A stretch of DNA of 52,468 bases from an uncultured Hyphomicrobiales bacterium (lineage in GTDB: Bacteria > Pseudomonadota > Alphaproteobacteria > Rhizobiales > Xanthobacteraceae), in NCBI GenBank assembly GCA_903878085.1, contig CAIRGJ010000028.1:1-52468 (forward strand), read 5' to 3'. Every line of letters begins with the position of its first letter. Positions within the stretch are counted from its first letter, which is position 1. Shown here piece after piece: positions 7,383-14,533 of the stretch. A program made the translations under genes and the position numbers. Under the pieces are notes generated by a model. It saw nothing but the letters and a program-made list of their open reading frames with translations. It did no database searches and was not told the DNA's origin.

Positions 7383-8531
7383 TTAATCCCTCGACAAGCC
7401 GAACAACGGCCGCAGACGAATGCCGATCAGGCATCCGGGCAGACACGCGGCAAACCAGACCCAGCCGTGCAGCGAGCCGGAGGCGACGCCGCCGACAAAG
7501 GCGCCGATGTTGCAGCCAAAGCCGAGCCGCGCGCCCCACCCCATCAGCAAGCCGCCGATCACCGCCGCGAGCAGCGATTTCACAGGCGGCCACGCCGTCG
7601 CGGCGAAAGGCTTGGTGGCGGCGGCCGCCGCCATGGCGCCGAACACCATGCCGAAGTCGGTGAGGCTCGAGGTGTCGGACAGCACGGATTCGGCGAGCGC
7701 ATGCTTGGGGCCAGGCCACTGCCAGAACGCGGCGTTGGAGAAATCATAACCGAGCGCATTCGCGATCTTGGCGCCCCACACCGTGTAGCCGAAGGTCACG
7801 CTCCAGGGATGGCCGCCGGCGAAGAACACCGCGACGCACAACAGGCCGATGGCGATGCCGCCGGCGATGTAATTGCGCGACGGCCGCCAGTTGGCGCCGC
7901 GCTTTTTGGCGACCGCGATAATCAAAACGGCGGCGAGCGCGATGCTCGCCAGCGTCGCCGCCAGTCCGCCCCAGGGGCCGAGATAATCCGAGGCCAGCAC
8001 CGGATCGATGCCGCCGAGCGCCAGAAACCGCGGCAGCGACAGGCTGCCGAGCACGCTGCCGACGATGAAGAACGCCAGCGTGAACAGCATGCGCCCCGAG
8101 CCGCCACCGACGGTGTAAAGCGTACCGGAGCCGCAGCCATTGCCGAGCTGCATGCCGATGCCGAACACGAAAGCGCCGACGACGAGCGACGGCCCGAGCG
8201 GCGCGATGGCGCCGCCGAAATCAACCTTCAGCGCCGCTATTGGCACCACGACCAGCGCGCAGATCGCGATCACTATCAATCCGCCGAGCAGGCCGCCGGC
8301 TTCGCCGCGCGTGATAAAGCGCCGCCACGAGGCGGTGTAGGAAAATTCCGCTTTGAGGAAGGCGACGCCGAGGCCGAAGCCGCCGAGGATCAGCGCCGCC
8401 GACAAAGGCTGGCTGTCGAGCAGCACCAGCGCGACCAGGATCGCGGTGGCGCCGATGGCGAGGCCTAAGAACAGCCGGTCGATGCCGATTGCAGCGCCGG
8501 TGGAAGGCGCCGCCACAGTCGCGGTGGACAT
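7383..8531 (-). CDS. YeeE/YedE (TsuA-like) sulfur-compound permease
   Basis: A 382-residue polytopic membrane protein with the internal duplication and GxGC motifs of the YeeE/YedE family: GNGCGSGTLY (C133) and GFGCNIGAF (C340), plus C-terminal cysteines in FAACLPGCLIG. In characterised TsuA proteins such cysteines relay thiosulfate across the membrane. The start at 8531 (MSTATVAAP) has AGGAGA 8 nt upstream; a longer reading lacks this. It lies 35 nt after the sulfurtransferase and just before the small cysteine peptide, forming a three-gene sulfur operon. Confidence 0.88.
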   Translation of the reverse strand: MSTATVAAPSTGAAIGIDRLFLGLAIGATAILVALVLLDSQPLSAALILGGFGLGVAFLKAEFSYTASWRRFITRGEAGGLLGGLIVIAICALVVVPIAALKVDFGGAIAPLGPSLVVGAFVFGIGMQLGNGCGSGTLYTVGGGSGRMLFTLAFFIVGSVLGSLSLPRFLALGGIDPVLASDYLGPWGGLAATLASIALAAVLIIAVAKKRGANWRPSRNYIAGGIAIGLLCVAVFFAGGHPWSVTFGYTVWGAKIANALGYDFSNAAFWQWPGPKHALAESVLSDTSSLTDFGMVFGAMAAAAATKPFAATAWPPVKSLLAAVIGGLLMGWGARLGFGCNIGAFVGGVASGSLHGWVWFAACLPGCLIGIRLRPLFGLSRD

Positions 8532-8566
8532 GAAATCTCCTGAAACGCCCGGCTCAGGCCCTAGCG

Positions 8567-9565
8567 TCAGGAGCCGAGACCGAGTTTCTTTTTCAGATCG
8601 TCCCACTTCGTGCGCGCGGACTCAACAGGCCGGCTTGCAATGCTGGTCCACTCCACCATCGAGCCGGCATAGAGCCGGGCGTTGCTGCGGCCGAGCAGCT
8701 CGTGCAGCACGAACCAGTCGGTCGCGGCCCAGTGGCCGGTGTTGCAGTAGGTCACCGCCGGGCCCGCCGGCAGATGCGTAGCCAGCGCGGCCAGTTCCGC
8801 TTTCGGCTTCAGACGATTGGCGGCGACGTCATAGAACTCGGCGCTGTCGAGGCTGAGCGCGCCGGGAATACGGCCATAGGCCTGCGAGGCCGGAGCCTTC
8901 TCCTTGCCGCTGTAGAACGACGGCGGGCGCGCATCGATCAGCGTCACGCCGCCCGACGCCTCAAACTTCTCGACGTCGCTGCCCAGCGCCAGAATGCCCT
9001 TGTCGATGGTAGCGGTGAAGATCGCCGGCGACGGCGCGTGCGCGCCGGTGTCGAGCTTAAGCCCCGCCACCTTCCAGGCCGCCAGACCGCCGTCGAGAAT
9101 CGAGACATTGGCGACGCCGGAATATTTCAGCGTCCAGAAGGTGCGCGCCGCGGCGCCGAAATCCAGCACGTTCACGCCGGCCGGCACCACGACGACGTGG
9201 CTGTCCTCGTCGATGCCGAGTTCGCCGATCAGCTTTTCGAGTTCGGCGGTGGTCGGCACCATGAAGGGCACGCCATTGCGCTCCACGCGCCAGCCGCCTT
9301 TGTCGTAGTCGCTGTGCACCGCGCCCGGGATATGACCCTGCGCGAAAGCCTCGGGCGTGCTGCCGTCGATTGCCGAACGGATATCCAGCACCACCACCTT
9401 GCTGTCGTGCAAATGGCCGTTGAGCCAAGCTGGCGTCACCAGCGGCTCGGCAAGATTCGCTGCATGTGCGCCGGCAGCCGATGCGGCCAGTGCGGCGCTG
9501 AACAGCATCGCGGCGACAAACCTGCGAGCGGTGTGTTTCAGAACAGCGGGAATAAGGTTTCTCAT
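8567..9565 (-). CDS. Periplasmic two-domain rhodanese / mercaptopyruvate-type sulfurtransferase
   Basis: A 332-residue protein with an N-terminal signal peptide (hydrophobic 16-32, AHA-A cleavage region near 35) followed by two rhodanese domains. The first lacks a cysteine in its active-site loop (VVPAGVNVLDFG). The second carries the catalytic cysteine C274 in CNTGHWA. It should move sulfur between thiosulfate or mercaptopyruvate and a thiol acceptor in the periplasm. It is first in an operon with the YeeE permease, and divergent from an Lrp/AsnC regulator. Donor specificity cannot be settled; CNTGHWA differs from classic CG[S/T]GVTA loops of mercaptopyruvate enzymes. Confidence 0.88.
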   Translation of the reverse strand: MRNLIPAVLKHTARRFVAAMLFSAALAASAAGAHAANLAEPLVTPAWLNGHLHDSKVVVLDIRSAIDGSTPEAFAQGHIPGAVHSDYDKGGWRVERNGVPFMVPTTAELEKLIGELGIDEDSHVVVVPAGVNVLDFGAAARTFWTLKYSGVANVSILDGGLAAWKVAGLKLDTGAHAPSPAIFTATIDKGILALGSDVEKFEASGGVTLIDARPPSFYSGKEKAPASQAYGRIPGALSLDSAEFYDVAANRLKPKAELAALATHLPAGPAVTYCNTGHWAATDWFVLHELLGRSNARLYAGSMVEWTSIASRPVESARTKWDDLKKKLGLGS

Positions 9566-9618
9566 GAGAAGAATTCCGGGTGGTTTGGCCGCTGTGGCGG
9601 CGTCAGATTATGCTTGAA

Positions 9619-9673
9619 ATAGAATATTTTTCTCTATAAAGACAGATGTGAGCTACAAATAAGAATATTATTC
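9619..9673. promoter_or_regulatory. Pair of GAATATT(T/A)TTC operator-like sites
   Basis: Two sites share 11 of 12 bases: AGAATATTTTTC (9621-9632) and AGAATATTATTC (9662-9673). The second contains a perfect odd palindrome GAATA-T-TATTC. The first sits in a wider inverted repeat ATAGA-N9-TCTAT (9619-9637). Their centres are 41 bp apart, close to four helical turns, as expected for cooperative binding by an octameric Lrp/AsnC protein. They lie in the 162-bp AT-rich gap between the sulfurtransferase operon and the regulator gene. Function inferred. Confidence 0.6.
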
Positions 9674-9727
9674 CAAATAATCGGCTCTTCCTAGACTGCC
9701 TGTTCCAAGATTCAAAGGAATAAGAGA

Positions 9728-10180
9728 ATGGACGCCATCGACCGCAAGATCCTCGCCGTGGTCCAGGAAGACGCTTCGCTGTCGGTCGCAGAAATCGGCC
9801 AGCGCGTCGGCCTGTCGTCGACGCCCTGCTGGAAGCGGCTGCAGCGGCTGGATGCCGACGGCGTCATCACGCGCCGCGTGGCGCTGATCAATCCGGAGAA
9901 GGTCGGGCTCGGCATCACCGTGTTCGTGTCGGTCGAGACCGGCGACCATTCCCAGGAATGGCTGGCGAAATTCGCCACCACGGTCAGCGCGATGCCGGAA
10001 GTGATGGAATTCTACCGCATGGCGGGCGACGTCGATTACATGCTGCGCGTCGTGGTGCCCGACATGCCGGGCTACGACACGTTCTACAAAAAGCTGATCG
10101 CGACCGTACCCTTGAAGAACGTCACCTCGCGCTTCGCGATGGAACGGATCAAATCGACGACGGCGCTGCCAATCTTGTAG
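9728..10180 (+). CDS. Lrp/AsnC family regulator, DecR-like
   Basis: A 150-residue regulator: N-terminal helix-turn-helix (IDRKILAVVQEDASLS...VGLSSTPCWKRLQRL, 4-41) and a C-terminal RAM ligand-binding domain ending FAMERIKSTTALPI. From memory it closely resembles E. coli DecR (YbaO), which responds to cysteine; shared features are TPCWKRL, PEKVGLG, and FAMERIK-TT-LPI. AGGA precedes the ATG. It is divergent from the sulfurtransferase-permease operon, so it is the likely local regulator of it, sensing cysteine or a related thiol. Family is certain, ligand inferred. Confidence 0.9.
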   Translation: MDAIDRKILAVVQEDASLSVAEIGQRVGLSSTPCWKRLQRLDADGVITRRVALINPEKVGLGITVFVSVETGDHSQEWLAKFATTVSAMPEVMEFYRMAGDVDYMLRVVVPDMPGYDTFYKKLIATVPLKNVTSRFAMERIKSTTALPIL

Positions 10181-10208
10181 ATTTTTCGGTGCGCACGATC
10201 ACGCGGGA

Positions 10209-10769
10209 TCAAGTGCAGGTCGTGGTGCCGTAGGTCGGCGGCGAGATGCGCGGCGACATATACATCTGGTCGGACAGCGTCAGCGTGCCGCTGATGGTGT
10301 AGCCGACGGTCGGCGTATAGGCATAAGACGCCTGCGACAGGATCAGGGTCGAATTGGCCACCGCCAGTGCGCTGGGTATTGTGATGGTCCCGGTGGCCGC
10401 TGTACCGCCGCGGGTGACGCTCCACTTCACGGTCGCAACCTTGCTCGCGTTGATGCTGATGCAGGTCACCGTCATCTTCAGCTTGGTCGCGTCATAGGGC
10501 GAGATGATTGCGGACGAAGCGTCGAGAATATTCGTCATGTCGGCGGTGCTGATGGTCGTCGCCTGCGCCGTCAGGTTGGCGAGCGCCGCCGAGATGAGAC
10601 TGACTTTGCGGTCGGTGCCGACGCCGATCGCGATTTCGGCGCAACCGAAATAAAGTCCGATCATCACCGGCGCCAGCAGCGCGAACTCGACGGCCGAGAC
10701 GCCGCGCCTGTCGCGCGCAAGGCCCGTAACGATTCCTGAAATCCGTCCCAAGATCGAAGTTTTCAGCAT
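10209..10769 (-). CDS. TadE-like pseudopilin, second of a pair
   Basis: A 186-residue protein with a basic N-terminus, the TadE motif VSAVEFALLAPVMIGLYFG (about 24-42) and a Thr/Ser-rich exported domain with cysteines at the far end. TadE/TadF proteins are minor pseudopilins of the tight-adherence pilus, processed by the prepilin peptidase. The ATG at 10769 overlaps the stop of the preceding TadE gene in ATGCTGA, so the two are translationally coupled. A longer reading upstream overlaps that gene in another frame and is spurious. Confidence 0.85.
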   Translation of the reverse strand: MLKTSILGRISGIVTGLARDRRGVSAVEFALLAPVMIGLYFGCAEIAIGVGTDRKVSLISAALANLTAQATTISTADMTNILDASSAIISPYDATKLKMTVTCISINASKVATVKWSVTRGGTAATGTITIPSALAVANSTLILSQASYAYTPTVGYTISGTLTLSDQMYMSPRISPPTYGTTTCT

Positions 10770-11347
10770 GATCCGGCAGGCCCGTAAGGTTCGTTGCGGA
10801 AGACCGAGGTCGCCACGAGAAGACGTTTGTTGCCGCTGAGGTTCGACAAACCGGTGTTGTACATCGAGACGTAGATCGGCCACTGGTAGTACAGCGTCAC
10901 GACCACGATGCAGCCCGGTCCGCCGGGGACGTAACCCGCTTTGGTGGTGTCGAACACACCATTGGTCACCGGCGGCGTGTTGTTGACCGTGCCGAAGGTC
11001 GTGTAGGTCTTCACATCGACCGTCATGCCGCCGGCGCAATCGAACAAGCCATAGACCCGCGCGCACACCGCGGTCTTGAAGTCGCCTTGCGCGTAACCGG
11101 CGGTTTGCGCCTGCCCCGTCATCACCAGACGGGCCGCGTCGGACGCGGTGGCTTCCAGCGTCTGTTGGGCGAAGAAGACGAAGGCCGTCTCAAGAATTGC
11201 AAAGGTCAGAGCCAGAAACGGCGCGGCCACCAACGCAAATTCGACAGCGGCGGCGCCATCCTGCCGGCGCGCAAAGCGGCGCGCGAGCCGCGCCGGCAGC
11301 AGCTGGCGGATTCGGGCGAGGAAAGGGAGGGACGTTGCATCAGCCAT
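10763..11347 (-). CDS. TadE-like pseudopilin, first of a pair
   Basis: A 194-residue protein from the ATG at 11347 (MADATSLPFL). After an arginine-rich segment it has the TadE motif GAAAVEFALVAAPFLALTFA (31-50), then an exported domain with several cysteines that may form disulfides. An in-frame TTG at 11401 could add 18 residues but has no better ribosome site. It heads a two-gene pseudopilin unit on the strand opposite to the main cpa/tad operon. Confidence 0.85.
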   Translation of the reverse strand: MADATSLPFLARIRQLLPARLARRFARRQDGAAAVEFALVAAPFLALTFAILETAFVFFAQQTLEATASDAARLVMTGQAQTAGYAQGDFKTAVCARVYGLFDCAGGMTVDVKTYTTFGTVNNTPPVTNGVFDTTKAGYVPGGPGCIVVVTLYYQWPIYVSMYNTGLSNLSGNKRLLVATSVFRNEPYGPAGSC

Positions 11348-11465
11348 GGCGAGCGGCTCACGATAAGTGGTTGCAACACAATACCCGAATGCCGTTTTCA
11401 AATTCTTGCGCAGATTGCCTCGAACCGAGGCAATCGCGTTAAGCCGCCGCTAACCTTGGCGCGCG

Positions 11466-11939
11466 CTATTTTACGGGCGCCTGCGCCTGGGTGTTGCGCG
11501 TGCCGGACTGCGCCATGTTTTCACTGAAATACTTCGACTCGTCGCCGAGCGTGATGCGCGGCGAGCATTCCGGCGTGCAGCTATAGGATTCGCGGTCGAC
11601 GCCCTTGTACACCACCACCAGCTCGCCGCCCGCTGGGCCCTGCACCTGGATCGTGGTGTCCGTGATAGTCTTGCCGGCGCGGTCGAGCGCCAGCAGATTG
11701 GTGGAGCCGAAACTCTTGCCGGTCACGACCAGAATGCCACCGCTTTGCAGCGAGGCATCGGCGATCAGCGGATTTCCGATCACGATGGTGGCCACCTTGT
11801 CAGGCAGCCGCATGATCTGGGCTTGGTCGATATTGACGGTGAAGGTCGCGGCCGAAGCGGCGGTTGCGGCCAGCATGCCAAACAGTGCCACGGCCGATGC
11901 AACGACCAGTCGTCTGCGACGCCCGAACACGGCCGACAT
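11466..11939 (-). CDS. Exported protein with a CpaC/secretin N-terminal pilus domain only
   Basis: A 157-residue protein from the ATG at 11939, preceded by GGAGAG. It has a signal peptide (RRRRLVVASAVALFGMLAATAASA), then one domain like the N-terminal pilus-assembly domain of CpaC (MRLPDKVATIVIGNPLIADASLQ, VTGKSFGSTNLLALD) and a short tail with two cysteines (SCTPEC). There is no secretin ring domain. The same fold occurs in the CpaC of this window, so this is probably a periplasmic accessory of the pilus secretin. It could otherwise be a stand-alone remnant. Confidence 0.82.
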   Translation of the reverse strand: MSAVFGRRRRLVVASAVALFGMLAATAASAATFTVNIDQAQIMRLPDKVATIVIGNPLIADASLQSGGILVVTGKSFGSTNLLALDRAGKTITDTTIQVQGPAGGELVVVYKGVDRESYSCTPECSPRITLGDESKYFSENMAQSGTRNTQAQAPVK

Positions 11940-12089
11940 TGAACTCTCCAACGCTACCAATACGCTACTGAACGCTTCTTGCGCGAACCAACGCCGCCCT
12001 AACACGGACGGGATGCGACGGGCCGAGTTGACTGCAAATTGGTGAACGAAGTGCAAAGGGCGCGGCAAACCCAGAGACGCCTTCCGCCC

Positions 12090-12137
12090 GGCAATCGGAC
12101 GGGCAATCAGACTGGCAATCAGACTGGCAATCAGACT
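12090..12137. repeat. Four tandem 12-bp repeats
   Basis: Unit GGCAATCAGACT occurs three times exactly (12102-12137), preceded by one variant copy GGCAATCGGACG (12090-12101). On the minus strand the stop codon of the sterol-desaturase gene lies inside the last full unit, so the array forms the end of that gene and its 3' region. Copy number may vary by slippage. Confidence 0.9.
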
Positions 12138-13009
12138 GGTTTGGAGCTCTGGCGATTGCGCCAAGTCCGCCATTCCTCGATCAGATGCCGGAACGGATAG
12201 AGCATCTGGGCGCCGAAGCCTGCGGGGAAGTGCAGATCGTCGACGCCATAGGCGTCGGGCATCTCATGCTCCGGCATGTAGAAGGTGCCGAACATCAAAT
12301 CCCAGACCGGAAAGGTGCCGGCGTAATTCATGTTGCCGCCGCGATCGGGGGCCGTGTGGTGCCAGCGGTGAAACACCGGGCTGGCCAGCACGTATTTGAA
12401 CGGGCCGAAGGTCCAGTTCAGGTTGGCGTGCACCATGGCCGACGTTACGGTGGTGAAGGGCCCGACCCACAGCATGACGTTTGGCGAAATGCCGGCGAGC
12501 AGCAAGGCGACATCGACCAGCACCGTGCCGAGGAAAAGGTTGATCGGGTGAAACCGCGCCGCCGAGATCCAGTCGAGATCTTCGGAGGAATGATGGATGG
12601 CGTGATATTTCCAAAGGTCCGCGCGATGGAAGGCGCGATGCGTCCAATACGTCAGGAAATCCGAGGCGACGATGAAGATCAGCGCCTGCACCCATAGCGG
12701 CAGCGTGGCGAGCGGGCCGAAGCCGTCATTGTAGAATTCGTTCAGCGCCTCGGTGCCGTGAATGTTGAACAGCAGCGCCGCGCCCATCACCATCAGGCCG
12801 ATGCGCACGAAGCGCGCCAGCAACGGAATCAGAAACCAGTACAGGATGTCGGTGACGATCTCGCGCTTGCGCCACCACGGATTTCCGGGATTGCAGGCCG
12901 ACCAATGCGTCAGAACCGCAAAGCCGATGCCGAAGGCGATCGTGATCGGCACCAGTTTGAGCATCGTCTGCCCGGCGACGACAAACACGGAAAGAAATTC
13001 GTTGAACAT
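12131..13009 (-). CDS. Sterol desaturase / fatty acid hydroxylase family membrane protein
   Basis: A 292-residue di-iron integral membrane oxygenase. The histidine boxes of the family are all present: HRAFH (about 124-128), HAIHHSSEDLDW (about 136), and HRWHH (about 214-218), with several hydrophobic helices around them. The family hydroxylates or desaturates sterols, hopanoid-like or fatty acyl chains; the substrate here is unknown. The ATG at 13009 was chosen over an in-frame GTG at 13024; neither has a clear Shine-Dalgarno. It is embedded between pilus genes without an evident functional tie. Confidence 0.87.
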   Translation of the reverse strand: MFNEFLSVFVVAGQTMLKLVPITIAFGIGFAVLTHWSACNPGNPWWRKREIVTDILYWFLIPLLARFVRIGLMVMGAALLFNIHGTEALNEFYNDGFGPLATLPLWVQALIFIVASDFLTYWTHRAFHRADLWKYHAIHHSSEDLDWISAARFHPINLFLGTVLVDVALLLAGISPNVMLWVGPFTTVTSAMVHANLNWTFGPFKYVLASPVFHRWHHTAPDRGGNMNYAGTFPVWDLMFGTFYMPEHEMPDAYGVDDLHFPAGFGAQMLYPFRHLIEEWRTWRNRQSSKPV

Positions 13010-13479
13010 GGCTCGCGACCGCACTGAAAACCGTTCGAGCTGGTATCGGCTTCGCGCGTTAACAGGCAGTGAACCCGGCGCCTCGACGGCATTGCTGAAT
13101 GCGGCGGAGAACCCCGATCAGATATCGCAGCCATAGACGGCTCGAGGTGTCAGTATTCCAGCGCACTGCAAAAGCAGTCGGCGCAGCGGAAACTTCGAAG
13201 TTTACGGTGGAATTATCCGATTTCTTCATGTATTCGATGGATTAGTATGAGATATATACAGTATAGAATGCGGTTACGGTTTATTAACTCTGATTTATTG
13301 CTAGTAGTAACTTGTTAACTACGAAATATATACCACAAATTGCCCTTGGTTTCTTCGATCACATTAACCGCCATGCAAGACCTGCCCGGTAGGTTGCGGC
13401 ATGGTTCTTGGAAGCGGGAGTGAATCCTGTCCCCCGGGATCAGCTCAGACAGTTTCGTGTGTGGATCAAGGAGCTACCG
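13010..13479 (+). promoter_or_regulatory. Long AT-rich control region upstream of the Flp pilin
   Basis: A 470-bp gap with no gene. The part at about 13200-13370 is far more AT-rich than its surroundings, with repeated TA steps (GATATATACAGTATAG, AAATATATACC) and several GTTAAC/TTAA motifs. One is TTAA-N7-TTAT (13284-13298), near the CtrA consensus. A hairpin CCATGC...GCATGG follows at 13371-13404. This is probably the promoter and control region of the pilin, with the desaturase promoter at its left edge. An H-NS-like regulator such as MucR would fit; that is inference. Confidence 0.5.
13371..13404 (+). promoter_or_regulatory. Inverted repeat in the pilin leader region
   Basis: Outer arms CCATGC (13371-13376) and GCATGG (13399-13404) are perfect, with inner ACCT/AGGT pairing around a GC-rich loop. 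It begins about 109 bp before the flp ATG and may be an operator or a leader RNA hairpin. Confidence 0.45.
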
Positions 13480-13644
13480 ATGAAAAACCTCTTCGTACGT
13501 TTCGTGAAGGACAACTCCGGCGCCACGGCCATCGAATATGGCCTGATCGCTGCTGGTATCTCGGTCGCGATCATCGCGGTCGTGAACGGCCTCGGCACCT
13601 CGCTGAATGCGAAGTTCAGCCTCATCTCGACCCAGCTCAAGTAG
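13480..13644 (+). CDS. flp: Flp/PilA-type major pilin
   Basis: A 54-residue prepilin of the tight-adherence (Flp) pilus. The N-terminal basic leader is followed by the processing and assembly region GATAIEYGLIAAGISVAI (about 14-31), with glycine at the cut site, glutamate at +5 and tyrosine at +6 of the mature chain. AAGGAG (13468-13473) is ideally placed before the ATG. A strong terminator-like hairpin follows 23 nt after the stop, so the pilin probably gets its own abundant transcript ahead of cpaA. Confidence 0.95.
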   Translation: MKNLFVRFVKDNSGATAIEYGLIAAGISVAIIAVVNGLGTSLNAKFSLISTQLK

Positions 13645-13667
13645 TTTGGGCCGACTACGCAGTTACC

Positions 13668-13697
13668 AAAGGCTCCGGCCGCTTGCCGGAGCCTTTT
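13668..13697 (+). terminator. Intrinsic terminator after flp
   Basis: GGCTCCGGC (13671-13679) and GCCGGAGCC (13685-13693) form a perfect 9-bp stem with a 5-nt loop, followed by TTTTGCTTTT. It would end most pilin transcripts before cpaA. Confidence 0.85.
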
Positions 13698-13788
13698 GCT
13701 TTTGTGCGGCTTCGTCATTCAAAGCTTAACCGCCGGTAAAGACGTCCTGCGCTAGCACCGTGCGGCGCTTCTCAGCAGGAATATTCCA

Positions 13789-14298
13789 ATGTTGCTGACC
13801 GACGGTATCAGGCTTCTGCTGTTCCCGGCGCTGATGGCCTTTGCCGCCTCGAGCGATCTGCTGACCATGACGATCTCGAACCGGCTGTCGCTGGCGCTCG
13901 CCGGCGGCTTTTTTGTGCTCACGCTGGTGACCGGCATGAGCCTGCCGGTTATCGGCATGCATCTCGCCGCCGGCGCGCTAGTGCTGGTGGTTGCATTCGG
14001 ATTCTTCTCGCAAGGCTGGATTGGCGGCGGCGATGCCAAGCTCGCGGCCGCGACCGCGTTGTGGTTCGGCTTCGACCATCTGCTGGATTATCTGGTCTAT
14101 GCCTCGCTGTTCGGCGGCGTGCTAACGTTGGTGTTGATCCAGTTTCGCAAATTGCCGTTGCCGGGGCCCCTCGCCCGCCAGCCGTGGATCATGCGCCTGC
14201 ACGAAACGGGCGGCGGCATTCCCTACGGCATCGCGCTGGCCGCAGCCGCGCTCGCGGTTTATCCCAAGACCGGATGGATGCCCGCCTTCGGTATCTAA
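13789..14298 (+). CDS. cpaA: Prepilin peptidase CpaA/TadV
   Basis: A 169-residue type A24 aspartic peptidase in the inner membrane that cleaves Flp and TadE prepilins. Two catalytic aspartates are visible: one in SSDLLTMTISN (about 21-31) and one in GGGDAKL (about 82-88), the GxGD motif. Short length and about five to six hydrophobic segments fit the CpaA/TadV group rather than the longer PilD. AGGA lies upstream of the ATG. It follows the pilin and its terminator and is separated from cpaB by 235 bp. Confidence 0.93.
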   Translation: MLLTDGIRLLLFPALMAFAASSDLLTMTISNRLSLALAGGFFVLTLVTGMSLPVIGMHLAAGALVLVVAFGFFSQGWIGGGDAKLAAATALWFGFDHLLDYLVYASLFGGVLTLVLIQFRKLPLPGPLARQPWIMRLHETGGGIPYGIALAAAALAVYPKTGWMPAFGI

Positions 14299-14533
14299 CG
14301 TCCGCTCGCCGCTTTATTTTTATAAACATTGCGCCGGAATTTTCGGAAAAGCACCGCGCGTTACGCCATTTGCGCCGCAAGCAAATATTAACTCGATTTG
14401 GATACGGCTGCTTAACCATACCTTGACCTTTAGCTGATGAAATCCCGTGTAAGCGGTCGCTTTGGCCGCCATGTGGTTTAGGCGGCCCATCCGGTCGCCA
14501 AGTATCGTGAGCAAGTACCGTGAGAGTGAGCGT
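14299..14533 (+). promoter_or_regulatory. cpaA-cpaB intergenic region with possible promoter
   Basis: No gene is seen here. A TTGACC -35-like hexamer (14423-14428) follows a TTAACCAT motif (14412-14419) that resembles a CtrA half-site. A -10 match is weak. A perfect stem GGCCGCC/GGCGGCC (14464-14487) lies closer to cpaB. These suggest a second promoter for the cpaB-tadC block, independent of the pilin. Confidence 0.35.

Noticed and set aside
10209-11066. 285-residue form of the second TadE protein
   Set aside because: The first 99 residues overlap the first TadE gene in another frame and are low-complexity; the TadE signal begins at the ATG at 10769 coupled to the upstream stop.
12090-12137. 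Possible CRISPR-like array
   Set aside because: The 12-bp units are directly adjacent with no spacers, and no cas gene is in the window. It is a simple tandem repeat.
14388-14419. Full CtrA box upstream of cpaB
   Set aside because: TTAA at 14388 and TTAACC at 14412 are too far apart for the TTAA-N7-TTAA consensus; only a half-site remains, so no confident call was made.
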